Source: an uncultured Clostridia bacterium (GTDB lineage: Bacteria; Bacillota; Clostridia; UBA1381). From it: a DNA stretch of 8,229 bases. The notes below the pieces were generated by a model. That model was given only the letters and a program-made list of their open reading frames with translations, did no database searches and was not told the DNA's origin. The position numbers and the translations under genes are program-made. Below, in pieces: positions 1 to 7,272 of this stretch (the first letter of the stretch is position 1; every line of letters starts with the position of its first letter). The stretch covers positions 1-8,229 of the forward strand of contig CAKSJU010000097.1 of the NCBI GenBank assembly GCA_934463455.1, given 5' to 3'.

Positions 1-40
1 CCATTGCGGCTGTCAAAATAACCGATAATATCTTTTTCAT
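1..40 (-). CDS. Start of an exported protein (partial, cut by the window edge)
   Basis: Only the first 13 codons are present, reading MKKILSVILTAAM. Two lysines followed by a hydrophobic run are the n-region and early h-region of a Sec signal peptide, so the product is probably secreted or surface-attached like the three genes before it. An ATG at 40-38 is preceded by GAGGA (47-51) at 6-nt spacing. It begins only 16 bp after the TAG stop of the upstream CBM/FN3 gene, so it is very likely the fifth gene of the same operon. The function cannot be told from what is visible; another surface or glycan-binding protein is a guess from the neighbours. Confidence 0.75.
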   Translation of the reverse strand, partial: MKKILSVILTAAM

Positions 41-56
41 TTAAATTCCTCACTTT

Positions 57-2060
57 CTAATTTTCTTCTCGCCATGTTTGGTAATCCGAAAGACAATTCA
101 AATCTGTAAGATTGTCAAATAAAAATGCCTGCACTTCATATTCTCCGTCCGTTAAATCCGGAAGCTCAAAATTTACTTCAAGCACTGTCGGAGTGCTCGA
201 ATAATCTGTTTTTGCAATATTTACAACATCGGTTGCCTTTTTTATTACCAGCTTATTATCCTTTGTTACAACAGCTGCCAGCTGCGCTTTTGTTCCCTCC
301 TCTCTTTTATTATTTTTCACCTCTGCCTTTATTGTAATATCACCCTGCTGCAGAACGTCTGTTTTTGCCCCTCCGATATAAATTACCGGCTTTGCATATT
401 CTGCATCAAGCGGTGTTGGGGTAACATGAATTGTTTTTTCTTCGGACAATTTGCCGTCCGAGCTTTCACAAACAACCGAAAATAGATACTCAATATCATT
501 TGAAAGCTTTTCAAATGCAACGCTTTCTGTTTCTGCGCTCATTTCGGCACACTGAACCCTTCTTTCGGTATCGGGATCTATCATATACACTCTTGTAATT
601 GCCGCTTTATCCGGAGCAGACCAAGAAAGTATTGCTGTATTTCTCAATGCTTTCGCACTTAAGCTTTCAACTCCGTTTATTTTAACGGTTTCAGGCTCAA
701 ACTCCTGTTCGGCAACAATCTCACCGTCCGCTCCGTTTTCATCTGTTTCGCACAGCTTAAATGAATCCATTAAAATATCCGCATACATAGTAATTTCAAA
801 TCTCATATTAAGAGAAGTTTTTCCCTCAATATAGTACGTGTATTGCCTCCATTGATTTTCGGCTTCTCCCTGAATGTAAGCCGCATCGCTTCCGTCGGCA
901 AATGCTTCCCATGCGTTATTCATGGATATGTATGTTTTCCCGAGCATTTTTGCCATAAAGGTCATTTTGTAGCGCTTATTTTTATCTAAATTCGAAACTC
1001 CGTATACCAAGGACATATACGTTCCCGATTTCCATACGCCTTGATTTGCTTCTATTTTCAGCGCGCCGGTTCCCGTATAACCGTTTTCCCGGTCAATATG
1101 CGCGCTGCCCGGGAAAAATCCGTCGTCGCCGTCGGTATAAGCAACGCTGAGCGGAACAAAAAGATTTTTATTTTCCGTTGCTTTTCCGCTTACTATGTAC
1201 TCGCTTACTTTTTTGTCAGAAAATTCGCAGACTATTTTGTATTGTTTTTGCGTTCCTTCCGGCAAATTTTCCTGTTTTACAATATTGTAATTGCTTGCTG
1301 TAGCATTTGTTGTACCGATTTGCGCCGGCACATCGGTAATATCGTAAAGCTTTACATCGGTAAGCCTTGTACTTGACGGGTTTCTCCATGACACAACTAT
1401 CATCCCGTTTCGCTCGTTTACAACAACCGTTTTAGGATAATATTCATCCGAAAGAACTGTCTGCATTCCTTCTTTTTTGATTTTGGAATTTTCAAAGCCT
1501 CCGTCATTCATCAAATTTTCTGTTTTTCCGGTTTCACAAACCGAAATATCATCTATATAAAGCTCCTCTATTCCTCTGTCAAAGCTGATTTTGAAAATTG
1601 GATTGTCCTCATCATATAAAACTGTAAATTTATATTGCTTCCAGCCGTTTTCCATATCCTGTACGGTATAACGAGTGTTTCTGCTTAATCTTACCAGACT
1701 TCCGTTATTTGTATTATCATCCAATCCAATACCTATAAGAACTCCTCTTAAGTCATAAGTACCCTTCAGGTAAAATTCAACGTCATAGCTGTTTCCGTTT
1801 ACCAACCCGCTTACAGAGGTTTCAACATCCATCGTTACATTTCTTTGAACGTTTCTTTTAAAGACCGCATACAAGCTGTGGTTTCCCGTATAAGCTTCGT
1901 TTGAAATATCAACATATTCGGTTTCCGGATTAAGCGGCAGCGCCGAATCATCCGGTTCTTTATAGGAAAGCGTCCATCCCGTCGCTGCGGCATATCCCAT
2001 AGGGCATATCTGAATTGCAGCAATCAATGCCGTAAAAAATGCCGTTAATCTTTTTTTCAT
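57..2060 (-). CDS. Secreted non-catalytic protein with two CBM-like/FN3 pairs
   Basis: 667 aa. Residues 1-25 are a signal peptide (MKKR, hydrophobic core, probable cleavage near GYA-AA). Residues about 26-176 resemble a CBM4/9-type jelly roll: a 'YTGNHSL' strand, 'GWKQYKFTV' and the typical closing strand 'LYIDDISVCE'. Residues about 207-293 look like fibronectin type III ('VSWRNPSS', 'YKIVCEFSD'). The pair is then repeated: a second CBM-like domain at 300-437 ('YTGTGALKI', 'QWRQYTYYI', 'ILMDSFKLCE') and a second FN3 at about 460-547 ('ILSWSAPD', 'YLFSVVCESSDG'). Residues 557-656 form a last beta-rich Ig-like domain. I see no glycosidase motif, SLH domain or LPXTG sorting signal, so it is probably a secreted carbohydrate- or protein-binding accessory. 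The ATG at 2060 has GGGAGG 9 nt upstream, placed directly after the previous gene's TAA, 15 bp away. The domain class is fairly sure; the ligand is unknown. Confidence 0.92.
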   Translation of the reverse strand: MKKRLTAFFTALIAAIQICPMGYAAATGWTLSYKEPDDSALPLNPETEYVDISNEAYTGNHSLYAVFKRNVQRNVTMDVETSVSGLVNGNSYDVEFYLKGTYDLRGVLIGIGLDDNTNNGSLVRLSRNTRYTVQDMENGWKQYKFTVLYDEDNPIFKISFDRGIEELYIDDISVCETGKTENLMNDGGFENSKIKKEGMQTVLSDEYYPKTVVVNERNGMIVVSWRNPSSTRLTDVKLYDITDVPAQIGTTNATASNYNIVKQENLPEGTQKQYKIVCEFSDKKVSEYIVSGKATENKNLFVPLSVAYTDGDDGFFPGSAHIDRENGYTGTGALKIEANQGVWKSGTYMSLVYGVSNLDKNKRYKMTFMAKMLGKTYISMNNAWEAFADGSDAAYIQGEAENQWRQYTYYIEGKTSLNMRFEITMYADILMDSFKLCETDENGADGEIVAEQEFEPETVKINGVESLSAKALRNTAILSWSAPDKAAITRVYMIDPDTERRVQCAEMSAETESVAFEKLSNDIEYLFSVVCESSDGKLSEEKTIHVTPTPLDAEYAKPVIYIGGAKTDVLQQGDITIKAEVKNNKREEGTKAQLAAVVTKDNKLVIKKATDVVNIAKTDYSSTPTVLEVNFELPDLTDGEYEVQAFLFDNLTDLNCLSDYQTWREEN

Positions 2061-2069
2061 GCTCTCATT

Positions 2070-2075
2070 CCTCCC
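2070..2075 (-). promoter_or_regulatory. Ribosome binding site GGGAGG abutting the upstream stop codon
   Basis: On the - strand the sequence reads TAA (stop of the 822-aa protein) immediately followed by GGGAGG, then 9 nt and the ATG at 2060. A ribosome finishing the upstream gene lands on this site, which supports co-translation of the two surface proteins and fixes the start at 2060. Confidence 0.8.
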
Positions 2076-4544
2076 TTAAAGGTCTTTGTAAAGAATAATA
2101 TAATCCGTTCTGTAATTATTTACAGCAACAAGTACATAATCGCCTATGCAAATATCATTAATCGAAGCAGGCTCAAAGCTCTTTTCGCCCTTTGTATATG
2201 ACTGCATTTTCACTTTTCTGTCTACATATATTACCAAATCTCCGCCGCAATCAATTTTAATTAATCTTCTATCGCTGTCCGCAGCTGTTATTATTCCCTG
2301 AACATAATCCGGAGTACTTACAATAAGTGCATTTTTGTCATTCTGCGTCGGATTTTGTTTTTTCTTTCCGTCGCTGAGCGTATATTTGAGAACTGTATTT
2401 ACGATTTTTCCGTTTTCCAATTTTATCAGAATAACATCGCCAAGCTTGTAATTTCCGACATTCTGCTCATATCGTTTATCGACCGGGAGCGGAATATTGT
2501 ATGTACCGTTATAGTTTCCCACAATGTTTTTTACAGGTTCGTCATCCGCGTCAAGTGATGTTGACATATTTGAAACGCAGAGCGGAATGTAAGTAAAATT
2601 AGTTACCTTGGTGTTTCTTACCACAATTGCCTTTGCAACATTAAATTCATCCACATCATACACTTTATATTTAAAGTTTCCGCCTTGAACAAAGAAGGAT
2701 ACAGTGTCAATATAATAATCATCTTCATTATAGGTATGCGACGTAGGTATTACGAAAACCTTCGTATCCGCGTCAATATAGTGCATACAATAAAATGACT
2801 TATTTCTCGGTGAATAAAATCTTTCCGCTTCTGCCGTACAGGTAAATCTGTTTGTATTTGAAGTTTCGGTTTCAAAAGCTGTTTCTATCTCATCTATTTC
2901 ATCATTTTTGACTTTTATTGTCAACAGCTGCGGATCGTAATTTTCTCCTCCCAATGCTGTATATACCGCACTGCTTTCAATGCGTGTTCCGTCCAATTTT
3001 GTTTTGTCGCGGCAATAAAGCTTTTGCCATTCATTATCGGTATTTAAAAACTTGATAAGGCACTTTTCTTCTGCGTCATCGTAATATATTTTTAAAGCAT
3101 ACACATACGAATAATCGGTAAGCGAATCATAAGTTACATAAAACACATTTCCGAAAGCGTCAAAATACACTGTCTGTTCCTGTGAAACTGTCAGTTTTTT
3201 TGCACCGAGCTGTGATGTGTTCAGCAAATCATAATAATGCTTGGATATTGTATATTCCGTCTCATCCTCCGTGAAAATCACTTTACGATATTCGTCATTT
3301 ACAGAGTTCGGCTTAAGCCTTTTATTATTGTCGGATACAATAATTGTTATAATCGGATTTGCACTTTTCGATTTTGCAACGCTCAAAACCATATTTTTTT
3401 TCAGATCCGACAAAGATATTTTCTCATTGTCTTTTAATATGGTATATTTATCAACCTTATCAGAATCAAGCTCGATAATCTGCATATCGGGAATATTTGT
3501 GAATTTATTGTAAATCTTATCTCCCGACACGGAATTTACCAAAATCGTTTCATAAGAAGTTACAAATATAATATCGAATTTTCCGTCTCCGTTTGTATCC
3601 GACAAAGTCAACTCTCCCACCTTCGGAGTAAAGTCCGAAGATGTGTATTCGGGATAAAGCTGTCCATTGTATACCACCCTGAGCGCAGGCGCAAGCTTTG
3701 CAGTCTTTTCTTTATCGGAAACCTCATAATTTAAACCAAGCATATCATCGGAAATTGCTGTTACATCTTCGGCACTAATTGTCAGCTTGTCTTTTTCATC
3801 GCTTTCATCTTCAATATATACAAGCTTTTCATCTCCGTTTTTGGGTGAATACACATATGCCGTAACTTTATTTCCGAGTATATACTCATCGTACTTATAT
3901 AATGTTTCGTACTCAACATTATTAAGCTCTATTTTATTCTCCCCTGCGCCGTCGCTCTTAAATAACGATGTGTTTTCCGTTGCCGTTACTACGCTTTCAA
4001 ACGATTTTATTTTCTTATATTTTAAAAGCGTATTGACAGAATCGCCGGTATCGATAGTCATTTCATTTCCGTTCAGTTTAATTTCCGGTATTTTTACATC
4101 CAATGCGGAATAAAGCAAATCTACAGCTTCTTCAGCTGAAAGCTTTTCCGAAAGTCCCGTCTTAAGTCCTATTTCAGATGCAATCAATCCGACATTTTTA
4201 CCGTTTTTAATCTCAAAGCCATACCCCAAAGCATTTTCCAGCCAGGTATATGCCTTGTCTTTTTCTATTCTTCCCTTTGAGCTTATTTTTTCGTTTTTTT
4301 CAATTATGCCTTCTGTTCTTGCAAACTCAACACAATCTTTTTGCGAAACTTCCGAAACAAGATTACATACATATTCAAGAAATTTTCCCTCGGTTACGTT
4401 TACGGTTGTCAGATTATCGATTTCTATATCGGTAATTCCTATGCTGTTAAGCATATCAAGCTTAGTTTCAGCTGTTTTGTCGGCAGCAAAAACCGTAGTT
4501 GACATAAGCAGTGCAAGAGCTGCAAGTAATATTTTTTTAATCAT
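2076..4544 (-). CDS. Large exported beta-rich surface protein with degenerate SLH-like N-terminus
   Basis: 822 aa. The signal peptide is residues 1-20 (MIKK, hydrophobic core, cleavage after VFA). Residues about 25-150 keep the skeleton of three SLH repeats: 'LNSIGITD' then 'VTEGKFLEY'; 'ARTEGII' then 'IEKDKAYTWLENALGY'; 'ASEIGLKTGL' then 'LSAEEAVDLLYSALDV'. The TRAE-type motif is lost in all three. The rest (155-822) is acidic and beta-rich, without catalytic motifs that I recognise. A calcium-loop-like DTNGDGKFD lies at residues 316-324. The layout resembles large 'SLH domain-containing' surface proteins that I recall from glycan-degrading Clostridia. The start was chosen at the ATG at 4544: it has GGAGGG 7 nt upstream, overlaps the previous stop as ATGA, and gives a clean signal peptide. 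A TTG five codons earlier lies inside that binding site and is unlikely. Role unknown; structural S-layer or scaffold protein is an inference. Confidence 0.9.
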   Translation of the reverse strand: MIKKILLAALALLMSTTVFAADKTAETKLDMLNSIGITDIEIDNLTTVNVTEGKFLEYVCNLVSEVSQKDCVEFARTEGIIEKNEKISSKGRIEKDKAYTWLENALGYGFEIKNGKNVGLIASEIGLKTGLSEKLSAEEAVDLLYSALDVKIPEIKLNGNEMTIDTGDSVNTLLKYKKIKSFESVVTATENTSLFKSDGAGENKIELNNVEYETLYKYDEYILGNKVTAYVYSPKNGDEKLVYIEDESDEKDKLTISAEDVTAISDDMLGLNYEVSDKEKTAKLAPALRVVYNGQLYPEYTSSDFTPKVGELTLSDTNGDGKFDIIFVTSYETILVNSVSGDKIYNKFTNIPDMQIIELDSDKVDKYTILKDNEKISLSDLKKNMVLSVAKSKSANPIITIIVSDNNKRLKPNSVNDEYRKVIFTEDETEYTISKHYYDLLNTSQLGAKKLTVSQEQTVYFDAFGNVFYVTYDSLTDYSYVYALKIYYDDAEEKCLIKFLNTDNEWQKLYCRDKTKLDGTRIESSAVYTALGGENYDPQLLTIKVKNDEIDEIETAFETETSNTNRFTCTAEAERFYSPRNKSFYCMHYIDADTKVFVIPTSHTYNEDDYYIDTVSFFVQGGNFKYKVYDVDEFNVAKAIVVRNTKVTNFTYIPLCVSNMSTSLDADDEPVKNIVGNYNGTYNIPLPVDKRYEQNVGNYKLGDVILIKLENGKIVNTVLKYTLSDGKKKQNPTQNDKNALIVSTPDYVQGIITAADSDRRLIKIDCGGDLVIYVDRKVKMQSYTKGEKSFEPASINDICIGDYVLVAVNNYRTDYIILYKDL

Positions 4545-6187
4545 TTCGCTTCCCTCCAAAACAATGCGTTATATATCATTTTTGCCGCTTCGGCTCTTGT
4601 AAGATTATTTTGCGGATTGAACATATTTCCCTCTGCACCGTTTATTATTGAATATTCAAACATACACTTAACCGCTTCTTTTGCATACTCCGCAATTCTT
4701 TCATCATCCGCAAAGCCCGTATAAATTCTCTGATTTTCTCTCTCGGCATCTTTTATAACTCTGTAAAGTATCACTGCGGCATCCTGCCTTGAAATACATT
4801 CCCCCGTTCCGAACAGATTTTCTCCCATACCCGAAACATATCCCTGTTCTACGGCTGTGAGTATATATTTTTCATACCATGAATTTTCTTTTACATCCGT
4901 AAAAGTATTTTCAATACTTCCTATAGGAACTATTCCCACCGCATTTATTATTATGGTAACAAATTCTTCTCTTTTTATCGGATTATTCGGGCCGAAAGTA
5001 TTATCGTCATACCCTGAAATGATTTTCTTTTTATGGAGAAATGTTATTTCATCCTCAGCCCATTTTGCTTCGCCTATGTCACTAAGTTCATGATATTGCT
5101 CAACACCTGTTTGAATATTGCCGTTTGTCGGTACACCTCCTGCACCTCCCGAGCTGTTATTCTTTGATGACGAGCCTCCTGAAGAAGATCCTCCTCCGCC
5201 CGCAGCATTACCGCTTTCCGATGCTGCCGCCCAATATGCTGTTTGATATGCCGTTTTAAACAAAGCAATACTTTCGGCAGGTGCAGAAGAGAGAGCGTTT
5301 TTTAAATATTCATTTACTTTTGTTTGTCCCGAAAGGCTCATTTGTTTCGCAAGCTTATACGAATTATCCGATGTCATTTGCAAATCCGAATCATATCCGG
5401 TTATCAAATTATCATATTCGGTATACTTTGCATTGTTAATCAAATATAATATATTTGCAGCTCTGTATTCTTTTTCCAAATCGTTTCTTGATTGATATTT
5501 TACATTTGCCGAAATCAATTTTTCAATCCAGTTTCTGAGTTGTGCGTCGGTGATATCTTTATGTTTTACAGACTCAAATTCAAGTTCCAAATCAGACAAG
5601 CTTTGGCTTACCTTTATATTATTATTAATTGCCGTCAATGCTGCAGCAGTATTAATACGGGTTTTAATATTATCTTTTGAAATTATTTCGCCGGTCAATA
5701 TTTTGTCTATGCACTCCCTTTTTTGAGTCTCCGAAAAAGAAGCATACAGTTCAACATTTACTCCGAAATTATTTAATATTACTTTACTGTTTTCTTCTTC
5801 AAGCAGTGCAAAAACATCTGTTTCCTGAGTATTTAATTTATCAATAAACAATTGTCTGTCCGACATATTCGCATAAGAAAACTCTTTTTCATCAATAGTA
5901 CCGCTTTTCAAAAATACTGAATAAGTACCGCTGATTTCCGGCATTACTGCCGATACGCTGACCTCTTTGTTGCTGTCAGTTTTAACTCCTTTTAATACCG
6001 CAATATTATCTATATTGTCCTCTGCGTTTTTCGGAATTATTTTTACTACTGCCTGCTCCTCATCTCCCTTGCCGTTAATAAGTACTTCGCTTCCGTTAAA
6101 GCTTACAGATGTTATTTCTGTTGCATAACCAATGCTGTACACACACAGCGCAGCACATATTCCGACAAATAACACTTTAATTTTCAT
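4541..6187 (-). CDS. SLH-anchored cell-wall protein: Ig-like, helical region, Gly/Ser linker, three SLH domains
   Basis: 548 aa. Signal peptide 1-23 (MKIK, hydrophobic core, 'IGYA'). Residues 24-97 look Ig-like ('GSEVLINGKGDEEQAVVKI', 'SGTYSVFLKSG'). Residues 105-325 are mostly helical and charged, and may contain two related helical segments. A Gly/Ser/Asn linker covers 329-357. Three C-terminal SLH domains follow at about 366-418 ('WAEDEITFLHKKKIISGY', then 'IKREEF'), 428-480 ('WYEKYILTAVEQGYVSGM', then 'ISRQDA') and 491-545 ('AKEAVKCMFEYSIINGA', then 'LTRAEA'). SLH domains bind secondary cell-wall polymers in Gram-positive bacteria, so this is the operon's clear wall anchor. The N-terminal part then projects outward. 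It has no catalytic motif. The start is the ATG at 6187 with GGGAG 7 nt upstream; an in-frame ATG at 6223 would add 12 charged residues before the signal peptide and has a poor binding site. Confidence 0.95.
   Translation of the reverse strand: MKIKVLFVGICAALCVYSIGYATEITSVSFNGSEVLINGKGDEEQAVVKIIPKNAEDNIDNIAVLKGVKTDSNKEVSVSAVMPEISGTYSVFLKSGTIDEKEFSYANMSDRQLFIDKLNTQETDVFALLEEENSKVILNNFGVNVELYASFSETQKRECIDKILTGEIISKDNIKTRINTAAALTAINNNIKVSQSLSDLELEFESVKHKDITDAQLRNWIEKLISANVKYQSRNDLEKEYRAANILYLINNAKYTEYDNLITGYDSDLQMTSDNSYKLAKQMSLSGQTKVNEYLKNALSSAPAESIALFKTAYQTAYWAAASESGNAAGGGGSSSGGSSSKNNSSGGAGGVPTNGNIQTGVEQYHELSDIGEAKWAEDEITFLHKKKIISGYDDNTFGPNNPIKREEFVTIIINAVGIVPIGSIENTFTDVKENSWYEKYILTAVEQGYVSGMGENLFGTGECISRQDAAVILYRVIKDAERENQRIYTGFADDERIAEYAKEAVKCMFEYSIINGAEGNMFNPQNNLTRAEAAKMIYNALFWREAK
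4552..4557 (-). promoter_or_regulatory. Ribosome binding site that decides the start of the 822-aa protein
   Basis: GGAGGG on the - strand, 7 nt before the ATG at 4544 and inside the last codons of the SLH gene. It overlaps the alternative TTG at 4559-4557, so that TTG cannot use it. This fixes the ATG start, with the 4-bp ATGA overlap typical of translational coupling. Confidence 0.85.
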
Positions 6188-6194
6188 ACAAATA

Positions 6195-6199
6195 CTCCC
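6195..6199 (-). promoter_or_regulatory. Ribosome binding site that decides the start of the SLH protein
   Basis: GGGAG (within AAGGGAG) on the - strand, 7 nt before the ATG at 6187. It favours this start over the upstream in-frame ATG at 6223, which has only an A-rich GGAAAA before it. Confidence 0.8.
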
Positions 6200-6204
6200 T
6201 TCTT

Positions 6205-6216
6205 CCGCTTTTGCGG
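6205..6216 (-). other. Small GC hairpin between the fucosidase and SLH genes
   Basis: On the - strand CCGC-AAAA-GCGG forms a 4-bp all-GC stem with a 4-nt loop, 9 nt after the fucosidase stop codon and just before the binding site of the SLH gene. There is no U-run after it, so it is not an intrinsic terminator. It could protect an mRNA end or set the relative output of the two genes; this is inference from a short stem. Confidence 0.4.
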
Positions 6217-6225
6217 TATACATTT

Positions 6226-7185
6226 TTATTTTCCTATTTTGGAGAATATCTCGGAGGCCGGTGCGGGTATTCTTCCAAGATAATCCGGGCCTATATTAAG
6301 AAGATAATTCGAGCCTATGCTGTTCAAATGCTTTTTTATCCTCAATATTTCTTCAGGCGACTTCCAGTTGTTATCAAAGCTTTTATACCCCCATGTATCA
6401 TTTAAAGTCCCCGGCATCTCATATATCTGATTATTGCCAATATCGTCAACAATCAGATTATCCTCGGACGATCCAAAATCGCACACATTATTCCCCATTC
6501 TTGAATTAACAAGGCATTCGGGCTGATAATGTTTTATCATATTATAAAGCTCTGTACTCTGCTTCTTGGTAATATCAAAAGGCATGTCGCACCACATAAC
6601 CGCCAGTTCACCGTAATTTTTTAGAAGCTCTTCCATTTGCGGCTTTATTTTTTCAGCAAAGCAAATCGAATAATTCTTTTTAGAGTTGTCCGGGAAATCC
6701 CAATCGTTTGTCCATGAAGTAGTATTTTCCAAATTAAGATAATCCGCTCCGTATCCGCCTCCGTGAGGGTGAGACCAATCAAGCTCCTGCGAATAATATA
6801 TTCCCAATTTCAAATTCTGTCTTGCACACGCATCAGCCAATTCTCCGATTATATCCCTTTTAAACGGAGATGAATCCACGCAATTAAATTTATCAACCTT
6901 TGAATGATACAAAGCAAACCCGTCATGGTGCTTTGATGTTACCACAATATATTTTGCTCCGCCGCTTTTTGCAACTCTTACCCATTCATCCGCATCAAAA
7001 TATATCGGATTGAAAACTTTTGCGAGCTTATGATATTCATTATTCGGAATTCTGTAATATGCCTGTATCCATTCCCCTATGTACGGCATTCTTTTCCCCT
7101 TCCATTCTCCTGCAAGTATAGAATACAACCCAAAATGCACCATCATGCCGAATTTTGCCTCTTTAAACCATTTTTTGCTGTTCAT
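6226..7185 (-). CDS. GH29 alpha-L-fucosidase, catalytic domain only, cytoplasmic
   Basis: 319 aa. The family hydrolyses terminal alpha-L-fucose with retention of configuration. Visible GH29 landmarks in order: 'MMVHFGLYS' (14-22), 'GEWKGKR...IGEW' (26-39), 'TSKHHDGFALYHS' (83-95), 'LGIYYS' (127-132), 'LAVMWCDMPFD' (194-204) with D200 as the expected nucleophile, 'QPECLVNSRMG' (221-231), 'YEMPGTLNDTWGY' (255-267) and 'NYLLNIGPDYLGRIP' (293-307). E256 is my candidate acid/base, with E241 as an alternative; the acid/base position varies across GH29. There is no signal peptide, so it should act inside the cell on imported oligosaccharides. It ends right after 'SKIGK', where relatives usually continue with a last helix and a beta-sandwich domain (commonly 400-500+ aa in total). 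It is the first gene of the operon, with AAGGAAG upstream of the ATG. Family call sure; exact linkage preference unknown. Confidence 0.95.
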   Translation of the reverse strand: MNSKKWFKEAKFGMMVHFGLYSILAGEWKGKRMPYIGEWIQAYYRIPNNEYHKLAKVFNPIYFDADEWVRVAKSGGAKYIVVTSKHHDGFALYHSKVDKFNCVDSSPFKRDIIGELADACARQNLKLGIYYSQELDWSHPHGGGYGADYLNLENTTSWTNDWDFPDNSKKNYSICFAEKIKPQMEELLKNYGELAVMWCDMPFDITKKQSTELYNMIKHYQPECLVNSRMGNNVCDFGSSEDNLIVDDIGNNQIYEMPGTLNDTWGYKSFDNNWKSPEEILRIKKHLNSIGSNYLLNIGPDYLGRIPAPASEIFSKIGK

Positions 7186-7210
7186 TTTTTTACTTCCTTC
7201 TAATTTCCAC

Positions 7211-7239
7211 TTGATTTTTTGTTGTTAATTTGTTATAAT
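7211..7239 (+). promoter_or_regulatory. Predicted promoter of the AraC-family regulator gene
   Basis: TTGATT (7211-7216), a 17-nt spacer, and TATAAT (7234-7239) with TGT just before it (extended -10). The close consensus match suggests fairly strong sigma-A transcription starting near 7246, leaving a leader of about 120 nt before the ATG at 7367. It lies inside the leader of the opposing operon, so the two units probably interfere. Confidence 0.65.
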
Positions 7240-7272
7240 ACTACTATCATAAATTTCAATTTTATTATAACA
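7231..7272. repeat. Perfect 10-bp inverted repeat carrying both predicted -10 elements
   Basis: TGTTATAATA (7231-7240) and its exact reverse complement TATTATAACA (7263-7272) are separated by 22 bp. Each arm contains the extended -10 of one promoter. It may be only the symmetry of two similar promoters, or also an operator; the sequence does not decide between these. Confidence 0.7.

Noticed and set aside
1041..1376. Open frame of 111 codons on the + strand
   Set aside because: Antisense shadow inside the CBM/FN3 gene; low-complexity aromatic-rich translation and no family resemblance.
2051..2060. A7/A8 tracts at gene starts as phase-variation sites (also near 4531-4537 and 7360-7367)
   Set aside because: Tracts of 7-8 A from Lys codons or spacer are common in AT-rich genomes and short for slippage switching; all frames are intact.
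3573..3599. Dockerin domain suggested by DTNGDGKFD
   Set aside because: Dockerins have two such loops about 20-30 residues apart with flanking helices; only one loop is seen here, within a beta-rich region.
3787..4113. Ser/Phe-rich open frame on the + strand
   Set aside because: Antisense of the acidic beta-rich protein; the Ser/Phe bias is the expected complement of its Glu/Lys codons.
4545..4559. TTG start five codons upstream for the 822-aa protein
   Set aside because: The TTG lies in the GGAGGG ribosome binding site of the ATG at 4544, and would put acidic residues before the signal peptide.
4255..4602. Open frame of 115 codons on the + strand, opposite the 822-aa and SLH genes
   Set aside because: It lies antisense to two well-supported genes, crosses their junction, has no recognisable domain and no clear binding site. 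Its composition is what the reverse of these genes gives.
5103..5200. Gly/Ser-coding stretch as a DNA microsatellite or recombination repeat
   Set aside because: The codons vary (GGA, GGC, TCA, AGC types) with no exact tandem DNA repeat; it is an ordinary interdomain linker.
6188..6223. Longer start at the ATG at 6223 for the SLH protein
   Set aside because: It adds 12 mostly polar and charged residues before a clear signal peptide and has a weak binding site, whereas the ATG at 6187 has GGGAG at good spacing.
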